This document shows, piece after piece, positions 49,972 to 59,388 of a stretch of DNA of 64,000 bases (the first letter of the stretch is position 1; each line of letters starts with the position of its first letter). The stretch comes from Streptomyces populi. Its GTDB lineage: Bacteria; Actinomycetota; Actinomycetes; Streptomycetales; Streptomycetaceae. Location of the stretch: NCBI RefSeq assembly GCF_002911015.1, contig NZ_KZ626853.1:56372-120371 (forward strand), in the 5' to 3' direction. The translations under genes and the position numbers were made by a program. Below the pieces are notes generated by a model, which saw nothing but the letters and a program-made list of their open reading frames with translations, had not been told where the DNA came from and ran no database searches.

Positions 49972-52083
49972 ATGAACACACCCACATCCGGGACGCTCGC
50001 GGAGAAGATTCTCCGCGGCGTCGGCGGACCCGAGAACGTCGAGAGCCTCACGCACTGCGCGACGCGGCTGCGCTTCCAGCTCCATGACGGCAAGAAGGTC
50101 GACCAGTCCGCGCTCGACGCCCTCGACGGCGTCATGGGCACGGTGCCCCAGTCCGGCGACCGCTTCCAGATCGTGATCGGCGGAGCCGTCGCGGGCGTCC
50201 ACTCGGACATCATGAACCTGCCGGAGATGACCAGCGCCGGCAAGGCACTCCCGAAGTCCGACGCCGACGTCAAGGCCGAGGCCCGCGCCAAGGGCCGCGG
50301 CCGCTACGCCTGGCTCGACAACTTCTTCGAGTACCTCTCGGACTCGTTCCGCCCGCTCCTGGGCGTGCTGCTCGGCGCCTCGCTGATCATCGCGATCGCC
50401 TCCATGCTCGACGCCTTCGGCATCGTCGACTTCCGCTCCGCGGACAAGTCCGCCAGCTGGGTCTTCGTCGACTCGATGTGGCGCTCGGTGCTGTACTTCC
50501 TGCCGATCATGGTCGCCTACAACGCGGCCAAGAAGCTGAAGATCGACCCCTGGGTCGGCGCCACGGTGATGGCCGCGGTCATGACCCCGAACTTCACCGG
50601 CATGATCGGGTCCAAGACCCCCGGCGTCGAGACCCACACCAACGCGACGCTCGGCACCACGGAGTCCGTGGCGCACGTCTTCGGGCTGCCGATGCAGCTC
50701 AACGACTACGGCGGCCAGGTGTTCGTGCCGCTGCTGATGGTCGCCCTGCTCGCGCTGGTCTACAGGGGCCTGAAGCGGATCTTCCCCGAGAACGTGCAGA
50801 TGGTGTTCGTGCCGTTCTTCAGCATGCTGATCATGATCCCGATGACCGCCTTCCTCATCGGTCCCATGGGCATCTGGGCCGGCAACGGCCTCGGCACGGG
50901 TCTGTCCTGGCTGAACGGCAACGCCCCGATCGTCTTCGCGATCGTCATCCCGATGCTGTACCCCTTCCTGGTGCCGCTGGGTCTGCACTGGCCGCTGAAC
51001 GCGCTCATGCTCGTCAACATCAACACCCTCGGGTACGACTTCATCCAGGGCCCCATGGGCACGTGGAACTTCGCCTGCTTCGGTGCCACCGCCGGTGTCC
51101 TGCTGCTGTCGATCCGTCACCGTGAGAAGGACATGCGCCAGACCGCCACCGGCGCGCTGGCCGCGGGTCTGCTCGGCGGCATCTCCGAGCCCTCGCTGTA
51201 CGGCATCCACCTGCGCTTCAAGCGGATCTACCCGCGCATGCTCGTGGGCTGCCTCGTCGGCGGTGTGATCATCGGCGTCCTGGGCGGCGTGAACACCAAG
51301 GCCTTCGCCTTCACCTCGCTGCTGACCATCCCGGTCTTCGACCCGATGATCAAGTACATCATCGCGATCTCGGCCGCCTTCTTCACCTCGATGGCGCTCG
51401 TGTACTTCTCCGACTACCGCACCAAGGAGGAGCGCGTCGAGGCCAACGCCGAGCGTGACGCGGCCGAGGCCGCCGCCCGCGGTGAGGTCGGCATCCCCGC
51501 CCAGGCCGCGGCGGCCGACGACCGTGAGCTCGTCGCCGTCGGTGCCACGGCTGCCGCCACCACCGCCGGTACCACTGCCGCCACCACCGCCGGTTCCACC
51601 GGCACGGCCGGCGCCCCCGCAGCCGGCAAGGGCCTCGAGGTCGCGGCACCGGTCGCGGGCCGTGTGGTCGGCCTCGGTGAGGTCGAGGACCCGGTCTTCG
51701 CCTCCCGCGCGCTCGGCGAGGGCGTGGGCATCGAGCCCACCGAGGGCCGTGTCGTCGCCCCGGTCGCCGGTGAGCTGGTCACCGTCGCCAACACGGGCCA
51801 CGCCTTCGGCATCCGCACCGAGGACGGCGTCGAGGTGCTCATCCACGTCGGCATCGACACGGTGCAGATGAAGGGCGAAGGGTTCGACGTGCGCGTCGAG
51901 TCCGGTCAGAAGGTCTCCGTCGGTGACCTCCTCGCCGAGGTCGACCTCGACGCCGTGCGCGCCGCGAAGCACCCGACCGTCACCCTCGTGACCGTCCTCA
52001 ACACCGCGGACATGGGCTCGGTCGAGCCGCACACCGGGCAGGACGTCGTCGCGGGCGCCCCTGTGGTGACCGTACGGCGGTGA
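49972..52083 (+). CDS. PTS beta-glucoside-type transporter, subunits IIBCA
   Basis: A 703-residue fused PTS permease that imports and phosphorylates a sugar. IIB: Cys29 in ESLTHCATRLRF. IIC: about ten TM segments at ~100-460 (YFLPIMVAYNAAKKLKIDPW; LHWPLNALMLVNINTLGYDF; SEPSLYGIHLRFKRIYPRML). A Thr/Ala linker (~520-555) leads to IIA with His625 in VEVLIHVGIDTV. The IIB-IIC-IIA order is that of aryl-beta-glucoside and related transporters. The RAT/terminator leader and the LicT gene downstream indicate substrate-controlled antitermination. No glycosidase is adjacent. Confidence 0.92.
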   Translation: MNTPTSGTLAEKILRGVGGPENVESLTHCATRLRFQLHDGKKVDQSALDALDGVMGTVPQSGDRFQIVIGGAVAGVHSDIMNLPEMTSAGKALPKSDADVKAEARAKGRGRYAWLDNFFEYLSDSFRPLLGVLLGASLIIAIASMLDAFGIVDFRSADKSASWVFVDSMWRSVLYFLPIMVAYNAAKKLKIDPWVGATVMAAVMTPNFTGMIGSKTPGVETHTNATLGTTESVAHVFGLPMQLNDYGGQVFVPLLMVALLALVYRGLKRIFPENVQMVFVPFFSMLIMIPMTAFLIGPMGIWAGNGLGTGLSWLNGNAPIVFAIVIPMLYPFLVPLGLHWPLNALMLVNINTLGYDFIQGPMGTWNFACFGATAGVLLLSIRHREKDMRQTATGALAAGLLGGISEPSLYGIHLRFKRIYPRMLVGCLVGGVIIGVLGGVNTKAFAFTSLLTIPVFDPMIKYIIAISAAFFTSMALVYFSDYRTKEERVEANAERDAAEAAARGEVGIPAQAAAADDRELVAVGATAAATTAGTTAATTAGSTGTAGAPAAGKGLEVAAPVAGRVVGLGEVEDPVFASRALGEGVGIEPTEGRVVAPVAGELVTVANTGHAFGIRTEDGVEVLIHVGIDTVQMKGEGFDVRVESGQKVSVGDLLAEVDLDAVRAAKHPTVTLVTVLNTADMGSVEPHTGQDVVAGAPVVTVRR

Positions 52084-52102
52084 CGACCCGCTCTCGATCA
52101 GG

Positions 52103-52139
52103 CGCGCGCACGCTTCCCGGGAAGGGGGGCGTGCGCGCG
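52103..52139 (+). terminator. hairpin between PTS IIBCA and licT
   Basis: A perfect 11-bp stem (CGCGCGCACGC / GCGTGCGCGCG) lies 20 nt past the PTS stop and 57 nt before the licT start. It probably reduces but need not abolish licT read-through. Confidence 0.6.
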
Positions 52140-52195
52140 TCGCGTCGGTTGGGGAGAGGATGGACACGGACAGAGAACAGAGAGGAGGGCCGGCG

Positions 52196-53065
52196 ATGAA
52201 GGCCATGCGCGTGCTCAACAACAACGTGGTCCTCGCACGCGAGGAGAACGGCCGCCCGGTCATCCTCACCGGGCGCGGCATAGGCTTCGGCTCCCAGCAG
52301 GGCAAGCCCGTCGACACCACGCTGGTCGAGCGCGTCTTCGTCCCGGCCGACGACCGCGATCACGCACCCGGCTCCGACGCCGACTGTCTGGCCGATGCCC
52401 TCGCCCTCATCAGCGAGGAGGTCCTGCAGGCCGTCGTGACCGCCCTCGGCGACGTCGGCATCGAGGGGCGCGAGTCCACTCGTCCCACCCTCGCCATCGC
52501 CATCGCCGATCATGTCGCCGGCGCGCTGGATCGGGCCGCGCAAGGCATCGTCATCGAGTACCCGCTGCGTCCCGAGGTGCAGACCCTCTACGCCGCGGAG
52601 TACGCCCAGGCGCAGCTCCTGCTGGCGGCCATCAACAAGTACGTGACCCCGCAGCTGGAGGCCTCCGAGGCGACCGCGCTCGCGCTGCACCTGGTCAACG
52701 CGGGCTTCGTCTCGGGCGACCTGTCCTTCACGTACACGATGACCGGGGTCATCCAGCAGATGCTCGCCGTCGTGCGGGAGCGCTACGGGGTGGACGTCTC
52801 CCACGAGTCCATGAACGTGGCCCGGTTCATCACCCACGTGCGCTACCTCTTCGTGCGGATCCAGCAGCACCAGCAGCTGACGGGCCAGGAGACCACGATC
52901 GGCAAGGGCATCCGCGAGCACTACCCGGAGGCGACCCACACCGCGCAGCAACTGGCGACGATCGTCGAACTGCGTCTGGGGCGGCGCCTGAGCGAGGACG
53001 AGGTCTCCTACCTGGCGCTCCACGTGGCCCGCATGACCATGGAGGCCGACGCCGAGGCCGCGTGA
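52196..53065 (+). CDS. licT: BglG/LicT-family transcriptional antiterminator
   Basis: A 289-residue RNA-binding antiterminator. The co-antiterminator domain is residues 1-60 (MRVLNNNVVLAREENGRPVI; GRGIGFGSQQGKPVD). PRD1 (~70-170) has the phospho-regulated His in AIADHVAGALDRAAQGIV, and PRD2 (~175-285) has VARFITHVRYLFVRIQQHQQ. The PTS phosphorylates these to silence or activate RAT binding. ATG 52196 follows GAGGAGG by 6 nt. Confidence 0.94.
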   Translation: MKAMRVLNNNVVLAREENGRPVILTGRGIGFGSQQGKPVDTTLVERVFVPADDRDHAPGSDADCLADALALISEEVLQAVVTALGDVGIEGRESTRPTLAIAIADHVAGALDRAAQGIVIEYPLRPEVQTLYAAEYAQAQLLLAAINKYVTPQLEASEATALALHLVNAGFVSGDLSFTYTMTGVIQQMLAVVRERYGVDVSHESMNVARFITHVRYLFVRIQQHQQLTGQETTIGKGIREHYPEATHTAQQLATIVELRLGRRLSEDEVSYLALHVARMTMEADAEAA

Positions 53066-53084
53066 GCCCCGGTCGGCATTCGCG

Positions 53085-53124
53085 CCTTCCCCCTCCCCGG
53101 GCGGTACGGCCGGGGAGAGGAAGG
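53085..53124. terminator. bidirectional terminator between licT and VOC gene
   Basis: CCTTCCCCCTCCCCGG pairs with CCGGGGAGAGGAAGG (one bulge, one wobble) around a 9-nt loop between convergent genes. Confidence 0.7.
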
Positions 53125-53213
53125 GCTGGCGTCGGCCACGGGGCCACCGGTCGGGTACCCGACCGATGTCGGCCGGGGCCTGGAGGCGCTGTCGTGGCGC
53201 CGGTCGCGAGAGG

Positions 53214-53699
53214 TCACCCGGCGGCGGACAGGCGACGGCGGAGTTCCTCCTCCGGGACGTCCTCCACGTGGGTCAGGAACACCCACATGTGACCCGAGGG
53301 GTCCTTGAGGATGACGGTGCGGTCCCCGTGGAACATGTCCGTCGGCGGCTGGAGGATCTCGGCTCCGGCCGCCTCCGCGCGCTCCGCCAGGCTGTCGACG
53401 TCCGGCACGAAGACGTGCAGCGCGACGGACGTGCCCCCGCCGAGCGAGGCCGGCGCGGCGAAGGAGCCGGCCTCCGCCTCTTCCAGGCTCGTGTCACCCA
53501 GCATCAGCGCCGACCGCCCGACGGTGATCTCGGCGTGCAGAACGCCACCGCCCGGACCGTCGATCCTGAAGTCCTCACGGGCGCCGAACGCCCGCTGGTA
53601 GAAGTCGATCGCCGCAGCGGCGTCGTCGACCATGATGTGCGGGACCACGGCATAGCGGTAACGGTCGGGGATCTCGACGTCGGCTGCGAGCTCGGCCAT
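53214..53699 (-). CDS. VOC-family (glyoxalase/bleomycin-resistance-like) protein
   Basis: A 161-residue single VOC domain. YAVVPHIMVDDAAAAIDFYQ opens the fold, VALHVFVPDVDSLAERAEAA holds the second-half metal-ligand region, and FHGDRTVILKDPSGHMWVFL is the closing strand. The family binds or modifies small toxic molecules; the ligand is unknown. AAGGAGG precedes the ATG. The promoter has a 19-bp spacer with a palindrome like that of the ABC exporter. Confidence 0.88.
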   Translation of the reverse strand: MAELAADVEIPDRYRYAVVPHIMVDDAAAAIDFYQRAFGAREDFRIDGPGGGVLHAEITVGRSALMLGDTSLEEAEAGSFAAPASLGGGTSVALHVFVPDVDSLAERAEAAGAEILQPPTDMFHGDRTVILKDPSGHMWVFLTHVEDVPEEELRRRLSAAG

Positions 53700-53750
53700 G
53701 ACGAACCTCCTTGAACGGCACCGCTGGTCTGTTCCCGCGGCTCTGGGACG

Positions 53751-53781
53751 AACCTAGAAACTCAAGTTTGGTTGAGGTCAA
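53751..53781 (-). promoter_or_regulatory. MerR/SoxR-like promoter with 19-bp spacer upstream of the VOC gene
   Basis: On the minus strand TTGACC (53781-53776) and TAGGTT (53756-53751) are 19 bp apart, with the spacer dyad CTCAACCAAACTTGAG. Over 31 bp it matches the 34014 site at most positions. The leader is about 45 nt with AAGGAGG. Confidence 0.75.
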
Positions 53782-53926
53782 GCGCCGACGGCCGGGCCGC
53801 CCTCCCTGCCCCGCGGCAGGCCGAGGTCCCGACCTGCTCCCGTCCCGCACGGATGACTCCGTCCGCCCGGTACTCCTCCCGTGGCCGGCGGTGCGTCGGC
53901 CCCGATCCAGGGGGCGCGGACGGTCG

Positions 53927-54403
53927 TCAGGAGCATCGGCCGCCATGACGGGCGGGCGTCGTCGGCCGCTCCCGGTGCTGGTCGATCTCCGCCCAGACGG
54001 TCTTGCCGGAGGGCGGGCGGGGGTCCGTGCCCCAGCGGTCGGCCAGTGCGTCGACGAGGAGGAGGCCACGACCCGACTCGGCGTCCGCGGCTCGTTCCGG
54101 AGGGATCGCCGGACGGCACTCGCCCCGGGTGTCGCTCACCGCGATGCGCAGGGTCCTGGCCGCGTCGTCCAGCGTCAGCGCCAGCAGGAAGTCGCGCCCC
54201 TGGACGCGGCCGTGCAGCGCCGCGTTCGACGCCAGCTCCGCGACGACGTGTTCCGCCCGCTCGACGACTCCGGGTGGCATCTCCCAGGCGGTCAGACGCT
54301 CCATGGCCAGGAGGCGGGCGAGACGGGCGCCTCGACGCGTGGAGGAGAGCTGCTGGGCGAACGTGCCGACGGTGTCGGTGAACTGGGGAGTTGCGGCGTT
54401 CAT
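53927..54403 (-). CDS. HATPase_c anti-sigma-type regulatory kinase-like protein
   Basis: A 158-residue ATP-binding protein of the RsbW/SpoIIAB-like group. N box HVVAELASNAALHGRVQGRD; G1 region AVSDTRGECRP; a later LLLVDALADRWG. It is divergent from the XRE-DUF5753 gene, completing the ATPase / XRE / DUF397 set found in many copies in Streptomyces and implicated in development (whiJ, abaA-like loci). Confidence 0.9.
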   Translation of the reverse strand: MNAATPQFTDTVGTFAQQLSSTRRGARLARLLAMERLTAWEMPPGVVERAEHVVAELASNAALHGRVQGRDFLLALTLDDAARTLRIAVSDTRGECRPAIPPERAADAESGRGLLLVDALADRWGTDPRPPSGKTVWAEIDQHRERPTTPARHGGRCS

Positions 54404-54570
54404 GGGGCCACGGTGGCGGGCGTGCGGGCGTGTGCACCAGGGGCGCGGCCCGTACGCTGCGTCAGCGTACGGGCACGTTCGGTGGACAGTACGTGGATCC
54501 CGTCGTCACTCTGGGTGCTGTCGATCGCGGGGATGCAGCACGGTACGTACGCACCTGGAGGTGGCCGCGT

Positions 54571-55422
54571 ATGACGGACAGCAGTGACGGGACGGCGTGC
54601 GACGGGGAGCGCGAGCCCGGCCCCTCCGACAGTCTGCGGACCTTCGGGGCCGTCGTCCAGGCCCTGCGCGAGCACGCCGGACTCAGCAGGGCGGACTTCG
54701 GGGCGCGGGTCCGGTTCTCCAGGCACACCGTGGAGTCGGTGGAGTTGGGACGGCGTATGCCCGACGAGTCGTTCGTGGAACGGGCGGAGGAGGCGCTGGG
54801 GAACACGGGGGCCTTGCGGAAGGCCGCAGGGCATCTGACGCGGGGGGAGGCGGGGTTGGCGACCTGGTTCCGGCGGTGGGCCCGGCTGGAGAAGGTGGCG
54901 GTGAGTCTGTGCACGTACGAGTGCCGGCTGGTGCCGGGGCTGTTGCAGTCGGAGGGGTATGCGCGGGCGGTGTTCGAGGGGACGATTCCGGTGGTTACCG
55001 ACGAGGTGCTGGAGACCTTGCTCGCTGTTCGGTTGGAAAGGCAGCGGATGCTGTGCGAGCGACCCACCGTGCCATTCAGCTTCATCGTCGAGGAGCATGT
55101 GTTCCGGAGAGGGTTCGGGAACGTGGAGCAGATGCGGGCGTTGCTTGACCACGTACTGGAACGCAGCGCACCGCGCAACGTGACGCTCCAAGTCGTCCCG
55201 TTGCGCGCAGGGTTGCATGCGTGTCTGGATGGCCCCGTGCAGCTACTTGAGACACCGGAGCGCCGACGGCTCGCCTACTCGGAAGGGCAGCAAAACGGAC
55301 GTCTGATCTCCGACCCGAAAGGTGTGAGTCTGCTCTACCAGCGCTATGACAAACTGCGCTCGCAGGCCTTGAACCCCGAAGAGTCGCGGGGCCTGCTGGA
55401 GAGACTGCGAGGAGAGCTATGA
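54571..55422 (+). CDS. XRE-family regulator with DUF5753 domain
   Basis: A 283-residue DNA-binding protein. HTH at ~25-75 (VVQALREHAGLSRADFGARV; FSRHTVESVELGRRMPDESF). DUF5753 fills ~100-280 (CRLVPGLLQSEGYARAVFEG; RNVTLQVVPLRAGLHACLDG). GGAGG lies 9 nt before the ATG. The last codons overlap the DUF397 start (ATGA). The region 54840-55400 uses more TTG/GTT codons than its neighbours. WhiJ-like proteins repress developmental genes with the DUF397 partner as antagonist. Confidence 0.92.
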   Translation: MTDSSDGTACDGEREPGPSDSLRTFGAVVQALREHAGLSRADFGARVRFSRHTVESVELGRRMPDESFVERAEEALGNTGALRKAAGHLTRGEAGLATWFRRWARLEKVAVSLCTYECRLVPGLLQSEGYARAVFEGTIPVVTDEVLETLLAVRLERQRMLCERPTVPFSFIVEEHVFRRGFGNVEQMRALLDHVLERSAPRNVTLQVVPLRAGLHACLDGPVQLLETPERRRLAYSEGQQNGRLISDPKGVSLLYQRYDKLRSQALNPEESRGLLERLRGEL

Positions 55423-55604
55423 GTGCGACCGAACTCGCCTGGTTCAAGTCCAGCTACAGCGGAAGCCAGGGCGACAGTTGTGTGGAGATCGCCCTCACCG
55501 AACACGCCGTCCACGTGCGGGACTCCAAGGACGTGACCCGCCCTGACCTCGCCGTCGGACAGGCCGGATGGGCGCGCTTCGTGACGTTCGTGACGGAAGG
55601 CTGA
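55419..55604 (+). CDS. DUF397 small acidic partner protein
   Basis: A 61-residue DUF397 protein (AWFKSSYSGSQGDSCVEIAL; VHVRDSKDVTRPDL), coupled to the XRE gene by ATGA. Such proteins bind their cognate XRE-DUF5753 regulator. Confidence 0.93.
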   Translation: MSATELAWFKSSYSGSQGDSCVEIALTEHAVHVRDSKDVTRPDLAVGQAGWARFVTFVTEG

Positions 55605-55742
55605 GGGTCGAACCCGCGGAGCACGCTTCGCGAACCGGGCCGTCGTGCACATACTGCGATAAACTGATCCAAGAGTGTCCGGACCCGTCGATACTCAGCG
55701 GCCATCCCGTTCTGAAGGTGCGGGACGGTGGCCGACGTCCGC

Positions 55743-55768
55743 CCGATCGGCAGCACCTGCCCGATCGG
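55743..55768. promoter_or_regulatory. repeated CCGATCGG palindrome upstream of the molybdenum hydroxylase operon
   Basis: GCCCGATCGG occurs at 55741 and again at 55759, centre spacing 18 bp, each with the 8-bp palindrome CCGATCGG. They lie 75-100 nt before the FAD-subunit gene. An operator is possible; no promoter hexamers are clear. Confidence 0.4.
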
Positions 55769-55840
55769 TAGGAAATCCACTCCAACACCCCCTGGGAACC
55801 GTCGACTTCCGCGTGTCCGTGTTCCCCCTAGGTCGTTCTC

Positions 55841-56668
55841 ATGGACCTCAACACCATCACCGAAGTGATCCGGCGGCCCTCCGAGCGGCCGGGCGCGGAC
55901 TGGCGTGAGGGTGACGCGTGGCTCGCGGGGGGAACGTGGCTCTATTCCGTGGAGCAGCCGGACCTGCGACGGCTGGTCGACCTGACGGCGCTGCCCTGGG
56001 AACCCCTCGTCCCGACGGACGACGGCCTGGAGATCGGCGCCACCTGCACCGTTCGCGACCTGTACGCCTTCCCCCGGCCCGAGCGCTGGACCGCCGGGAT
56101 CCTCTTCCGGAAGAGCTGTGAGGCGTTCCTGTCCTCCTTCAAGGTCTGGAACGCGGCGACCGTCGGCGGCAACATCTGCATGTCCCTGCCCGCCGGCCCG
56201 ATGATCACGCTGACGGTCGCGCTGGAGGCGCGGTACGAACTGTGGGCGCCCGACGGCTCCGTGCGCTTCGTCGACGCCCTCGACTTCGTCACCGGCGACC
56301 ACCGCAACGTCCTCGCGCCCGGGGAGATCCTGAGGCGCGTCACCGTTCCGGAGCGCGCGCTGCGCGGACGCACCGCGCACCGCCGCTTCACGCTGACCCG
56401 CCTCGGCCGTTCGACGGTGTTCCTCGTCGGCACGCAACGGCCCGGCGGGAACGACCTGTTGCTCACGATCACCGCCGGGACCACACGGCCGGTCCGCATC
56501 GCCTTCGACTCCCTGCCCGACGCCCGTACCCTGCGGGGGAGCGTCGACGCCGTGCCGGCCGACGTCTGGTTCGACGATCCCAACGGGACCCCCGACCACC
56601 GACGGCATCTGGCACGGCACTTCGCCGAGGAGATCCGCCGCGAACTCACGGCCGGTGACCTGGCATGA
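55841..56668 (+). CDS. molybdenum hydroxylase FAD-binding subunit
   Basis: A 275-residue FAD domain of the xanthine dehydrogenase/aldehyde oxidase family. WLAGGTWLYSVEQPDLRRLV is the FAD pyrophosphate loop, VWNAATVGGNICMSLPAGPM the second. It relays electrons from the 2Fe-2S clusters. The stop overlaps the next start by ATGA. Confidence 0.9.
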   Translation: MDLNTITEVIRRPSERPGADWREGDAWLAGGTWLYSVEQPDLRRLVDLTALPWEPLVPTDDGLEIGATCTVRDLYAFPRPERWTAGILFRKSCEAFLSSFKVWNAATVGGNICMSLPAGPMITLTVALEARYELWAPDGSVRFVDALDFVTGDHRNVLAPGEILRRVTVPERALRGRTAHRRFTLTRLGRSTVFLVGTQRPGGNDLLLTITAGTTRPVRIAFDSLPDARTLRGSVDAVPADVWFDDPNGTPDHRRHLARHFAEEIRRELTAGDLA

Positions 56669-59382
56669 ACCACCTCGTGAACGGCAGGGAGTTCGACCGG
56701 GAACCGGCCCCCGGCCAGTGCCTGCGCACCTTCCTGCGCGAACTGGGCCATTTCGGCGTCAAGAAGGGGTGCGACGCGGGCGACTGCGGCGCCTGCACGG
56801 TGTGGCTGGACGGCTCCCCGGTGCACAGCTGCATCACCCCCGCGTTCCGCGCGGACGGCCATGAGGTGACCACGATCGAGGGCCTCGGACGGCCCGGCGC
56901 CCCGCACCCCGTGCAGCGGCGGTTCGAGGACGCCCCGGGGTTCCAGTGCGGTTTCTGCACCGCGGGGATGATCATGACGTCGGCGACCTTCACCGAGGAG
57001 CAGAAGGCCGACCTGCCACGGGCGTTGAAGGGCAACCTCTGCCGCTGCACCGGGTACCGGGCGATCGAGGACGCCGTGAAGGGCGTCGGCGCGGTGGAGA
57101 CGGCGCCACCGGGCAAGGCCGTCGGGACGAGTACCGGCGCACCCGCGGGCCACGACGTGGTGACGGGGCACGCCGAGTTCACCATGGACACCCGCATGGA
57201 GGGCATGCTGCACCTCAAGGTGCTCCACTCGCCCCACGCGCACGCCCGGATCCTCTCCGTCGACAAGAGCGCCGCCCTCGCGGTGCCCGGCGTGCACCGG
57301 GTCTACACCTGGCAGGACGTGCCCCGCAGACGCTTCACCACGGCGCTCCACACCGACCACCTGGTCGACCCGGACGACACCGTCATCCTCGACGACACGG
57401 TGCGCTTCACCGGCCAGCGCGTCGCCGCGGTCCTGGCCGACACGGTCGGGGCGGCAGAGGAGGGCTGCCGGCGTCTCGCGGTCGAGTACGAGGTGCTGCC
57501 GGCGGTGTTCGACCCCGACGCGGCGATGACCGACGAGGCGCCCCAACTGCACGGCTCGCACGATCCGTTCGTCCGCGACCCGGCCCACAACATCCTGCTC
57601 GAACTCCACTCGCACATCGGCGACGTCGACGCGGGGTTCGCGGCGGCCGACGTGATCCACGAGGGCACGTACTCCTCACCGCGGGTGCAGCACGCGCATC
57701 TGGAGACCCACGGGTCGATCGCCTGGGTGGAGGACGGCCGGCTGAACGTCCGCACCAGTTCGCAGTCGCCGTCGATCGCCAAGGTCAAACTGGAGTACCT
57801 CTTCGCGCTGAGGCCCGACCAGGTGAGGGTGTTCTGCAAACGCGTCGGCGGCGGGTTCGGCGGCAAACAGGAGATGATCACGGAGGACCTGGCGGCGCTC
57901 GCCGCCCTGGACACCGGACGGCCCGCCTGCCTCGAGTTCACCCGCGAGGAGGAGTTCACCACGGCCTCGCCGCGGCATCCGATGACCCTGACGGTCAGAC
58001 TCGGCGCGAAGGCCGACGGAACGCTCACCGCCTTCCAGGTCCGCAACGTGTCGAACACCGGGGCCTACGGCAACCACGGCGGCGAGACCCTGTACGCGGG
58101 CGGAGCCGCCGTCATGATCTACCGCTGCCCGAACAAGCAGTACGACGCGTACTCCGTCTACACGAACACCGTGCCGAGCGGGGCGCTGCGCGGCTACGGG
58201 ATGACGCAGCCGGCGTTCGCGGTGGAGTCGGCGATGGACGAACTGGCCCGCGCCCTGCACCTCGACCCGTTGGAACTGCGCCGGCGCAACATCGTGCGGC
58301 CGGGCGAGCCCCTGGTCGCCCTGCACGACGGCCCCGACGACGTGATCTTCACCGAGGACGGACTCGCCACGTGCATCGACCTGGTGGGCGACGCCCTGGC
58401 CCGTACGGCCGGTCGGCCGCCCCCCGGGCCGGAGTGGTTCGTCGGAGTCGGCACGGCGAGTTCCCTGCACGAGACCGCGCCCCCGACGGAACACCTCTCG
58501 GAGGCCTGGGTCACGCTCGGCGACGACCTCGTCTACGAACTGGCCGTCGGAACGGTCGAGTTCGGGGAGGGAACCTCCACGGCCCATGTCCAGATCGCGG
58601 CCGACCAACTGGGCACGACGCCGTCGCGGATCCGTCTGGTGCAGTCCGACACCGACCGCACGGGATTCGACACCGGCGCCTTCGCGAGCGCGGGCCTCTT
58701 CGTGGCGGGCAACGCGGTCCTGCGCGCGGCCAACGCCGTGCGCGACCGCGTCCTGGAGTTCGCCGCGGCGCACACGGGCGTCCACGTCGTGATGTGCGCG
58801 ATGGACGACGACGGTGTCGTCTGCGGGGACCGGCGGGTGCCGCTGGCCGAACTCGTCGCGCTGGCCCGAAGGCGCGGGATCCGCTTCCGGGCCGCGCGCA
58901 AGGCGTACGGCTCCCCCCGGAGCGTCACCTCCAACACCCAGGGGTTCCGGGTCGCCGTGCACCGCGTGACGGGCGAACTACGGATCCTGCACAGCGTGCA
59001 CGCCGCGGACGCGGGAGCGGTCGTCAACCCGGCGCAGGTGCGGGGACAGATCGAGGGCGGTGTCGCCCAGGGGATCGGCTTCGCGCTGACCGAGAACCAC
59101 CACGTCGACGACCGCGGCGTCATGGTCAACCCGAACCTCCGCAACTACCGCATCCCCGCCTTCGCCGACGTCCCCCGCACCGAGGTGCTCCTGGTGGGCT
59201 CGACGGACTCGGTGGGGCCCGTGCGGGCCAAGGGGATGGCCGAGTGCTGCATCAACCCGGTCGCCCCCGCGCTCGCGAACGCGGTGCACGACGCCACCGG
59301 CGTCCGCTACCGCGCGCTGCCGCTGACCCCGGAACGCATCTACGGCCGGCTCCCCACGGAGCAGTCGGTACCGGCGGGTTGA
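56665..59382 (+). CDS. molybdenum hydroxylase with fused 2Fe-2S and Mo-cofactor domains
   Basis: A 905-residue fusion of the small and large subunits. Residues 1-75: plant-type 2Fe-2S (KKGCDAGDCGACTVWLDG). Residues 80-150: helical 2Fe-2S (FQCGFCTAGMIMTS, GNLCRCTGYRAIEDAV). The rest is the Mo domain (ALRGYGMTQPAFAVES; GGFGGKQEMITEDLAAL; VAQGIGFALTENHHV), with the catalytic Glu expected in AKGMAECCINPVAP, which is unlike the usual GEP. No third FAD domain is present; that is the preceding gene. It hydroxylates a purine, aldehyde or aromatic, substrate unknown. Confidence 0.9.
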   Translation: MNHLVNGREFDREPAPGQCLRTFLRELGHFGVKKGCDAGDCGACTVWLDGSPVHSCITPAFRADGHEVTTIEGLGRPGAPHPVQRRFEDAPGFQCGFCTAGMIMTSATFTEEQKADLPRALKGNLCRCTGYRAIEDAVKGVGAVETAPPGKAVGTSTGAPAGHDVVTGHAEFTMDTRMEGMLHLKVLHSPHAHARILSVDKSAALAVPGVHRVYTWQDVPRRRFTTALHTDHLVDPDDTVILDDTVRFTGQRVAAVLADTVGAAEEGCRRLAVEYEVLPAVFDPDAAMTDEAPQLHGSHDPFVRDPAHNILLELHSHIGDVDAGFAAADVIHEGTYSSPRVQHAHLETHGSIAWVEDGRLNVRTSSQSPSIAKVKLEYLFALRPDQVRVFCKRVGGGFGGKQEMITEDLAALAALDTGRPACLEFTREEEFTTASPRHPMTLTVRLGAKADGTLTAFQVRNVSNTGAYGNHGGETLYAGGAAVMIYRCPNKQYDAYSVYTNTVPSGALRGYGMTQPAFAVESAMDELARALHLDPLELRRRNIVRPGEPLVALHDGPDDVIFTEDGLATCIDLVGDALARTAGRPPPGPEWFVGVGTASSLHETAPPTEHLSEAWVTLGDDLVYELAVGTVEFGEGTSTAHVQIAADQLGTTPSRIRLVQSDTDRTGFDTGAFASAGLFVAGNAVLRAANAVRDRVLEFAAAHTGVHVVMCAMDDDGVVCGDRRVPLAELVALARRRGIRFRAARKAYGSPRSVTSNTQGFRVAVHRVTGELRILHSVHAADAGAVVNPAQVRGQIEGGVAQGIGFALTENHHVDDRGVMVNPNLRNYRIPAFADVPRTEVLLVGSTDSVGPVRAKGMAECCINPVAPALANAVHDATGVRYRALPLTPERIYGRLPTEQSVPAG

Positions 59383-59388
59383 GCCACC

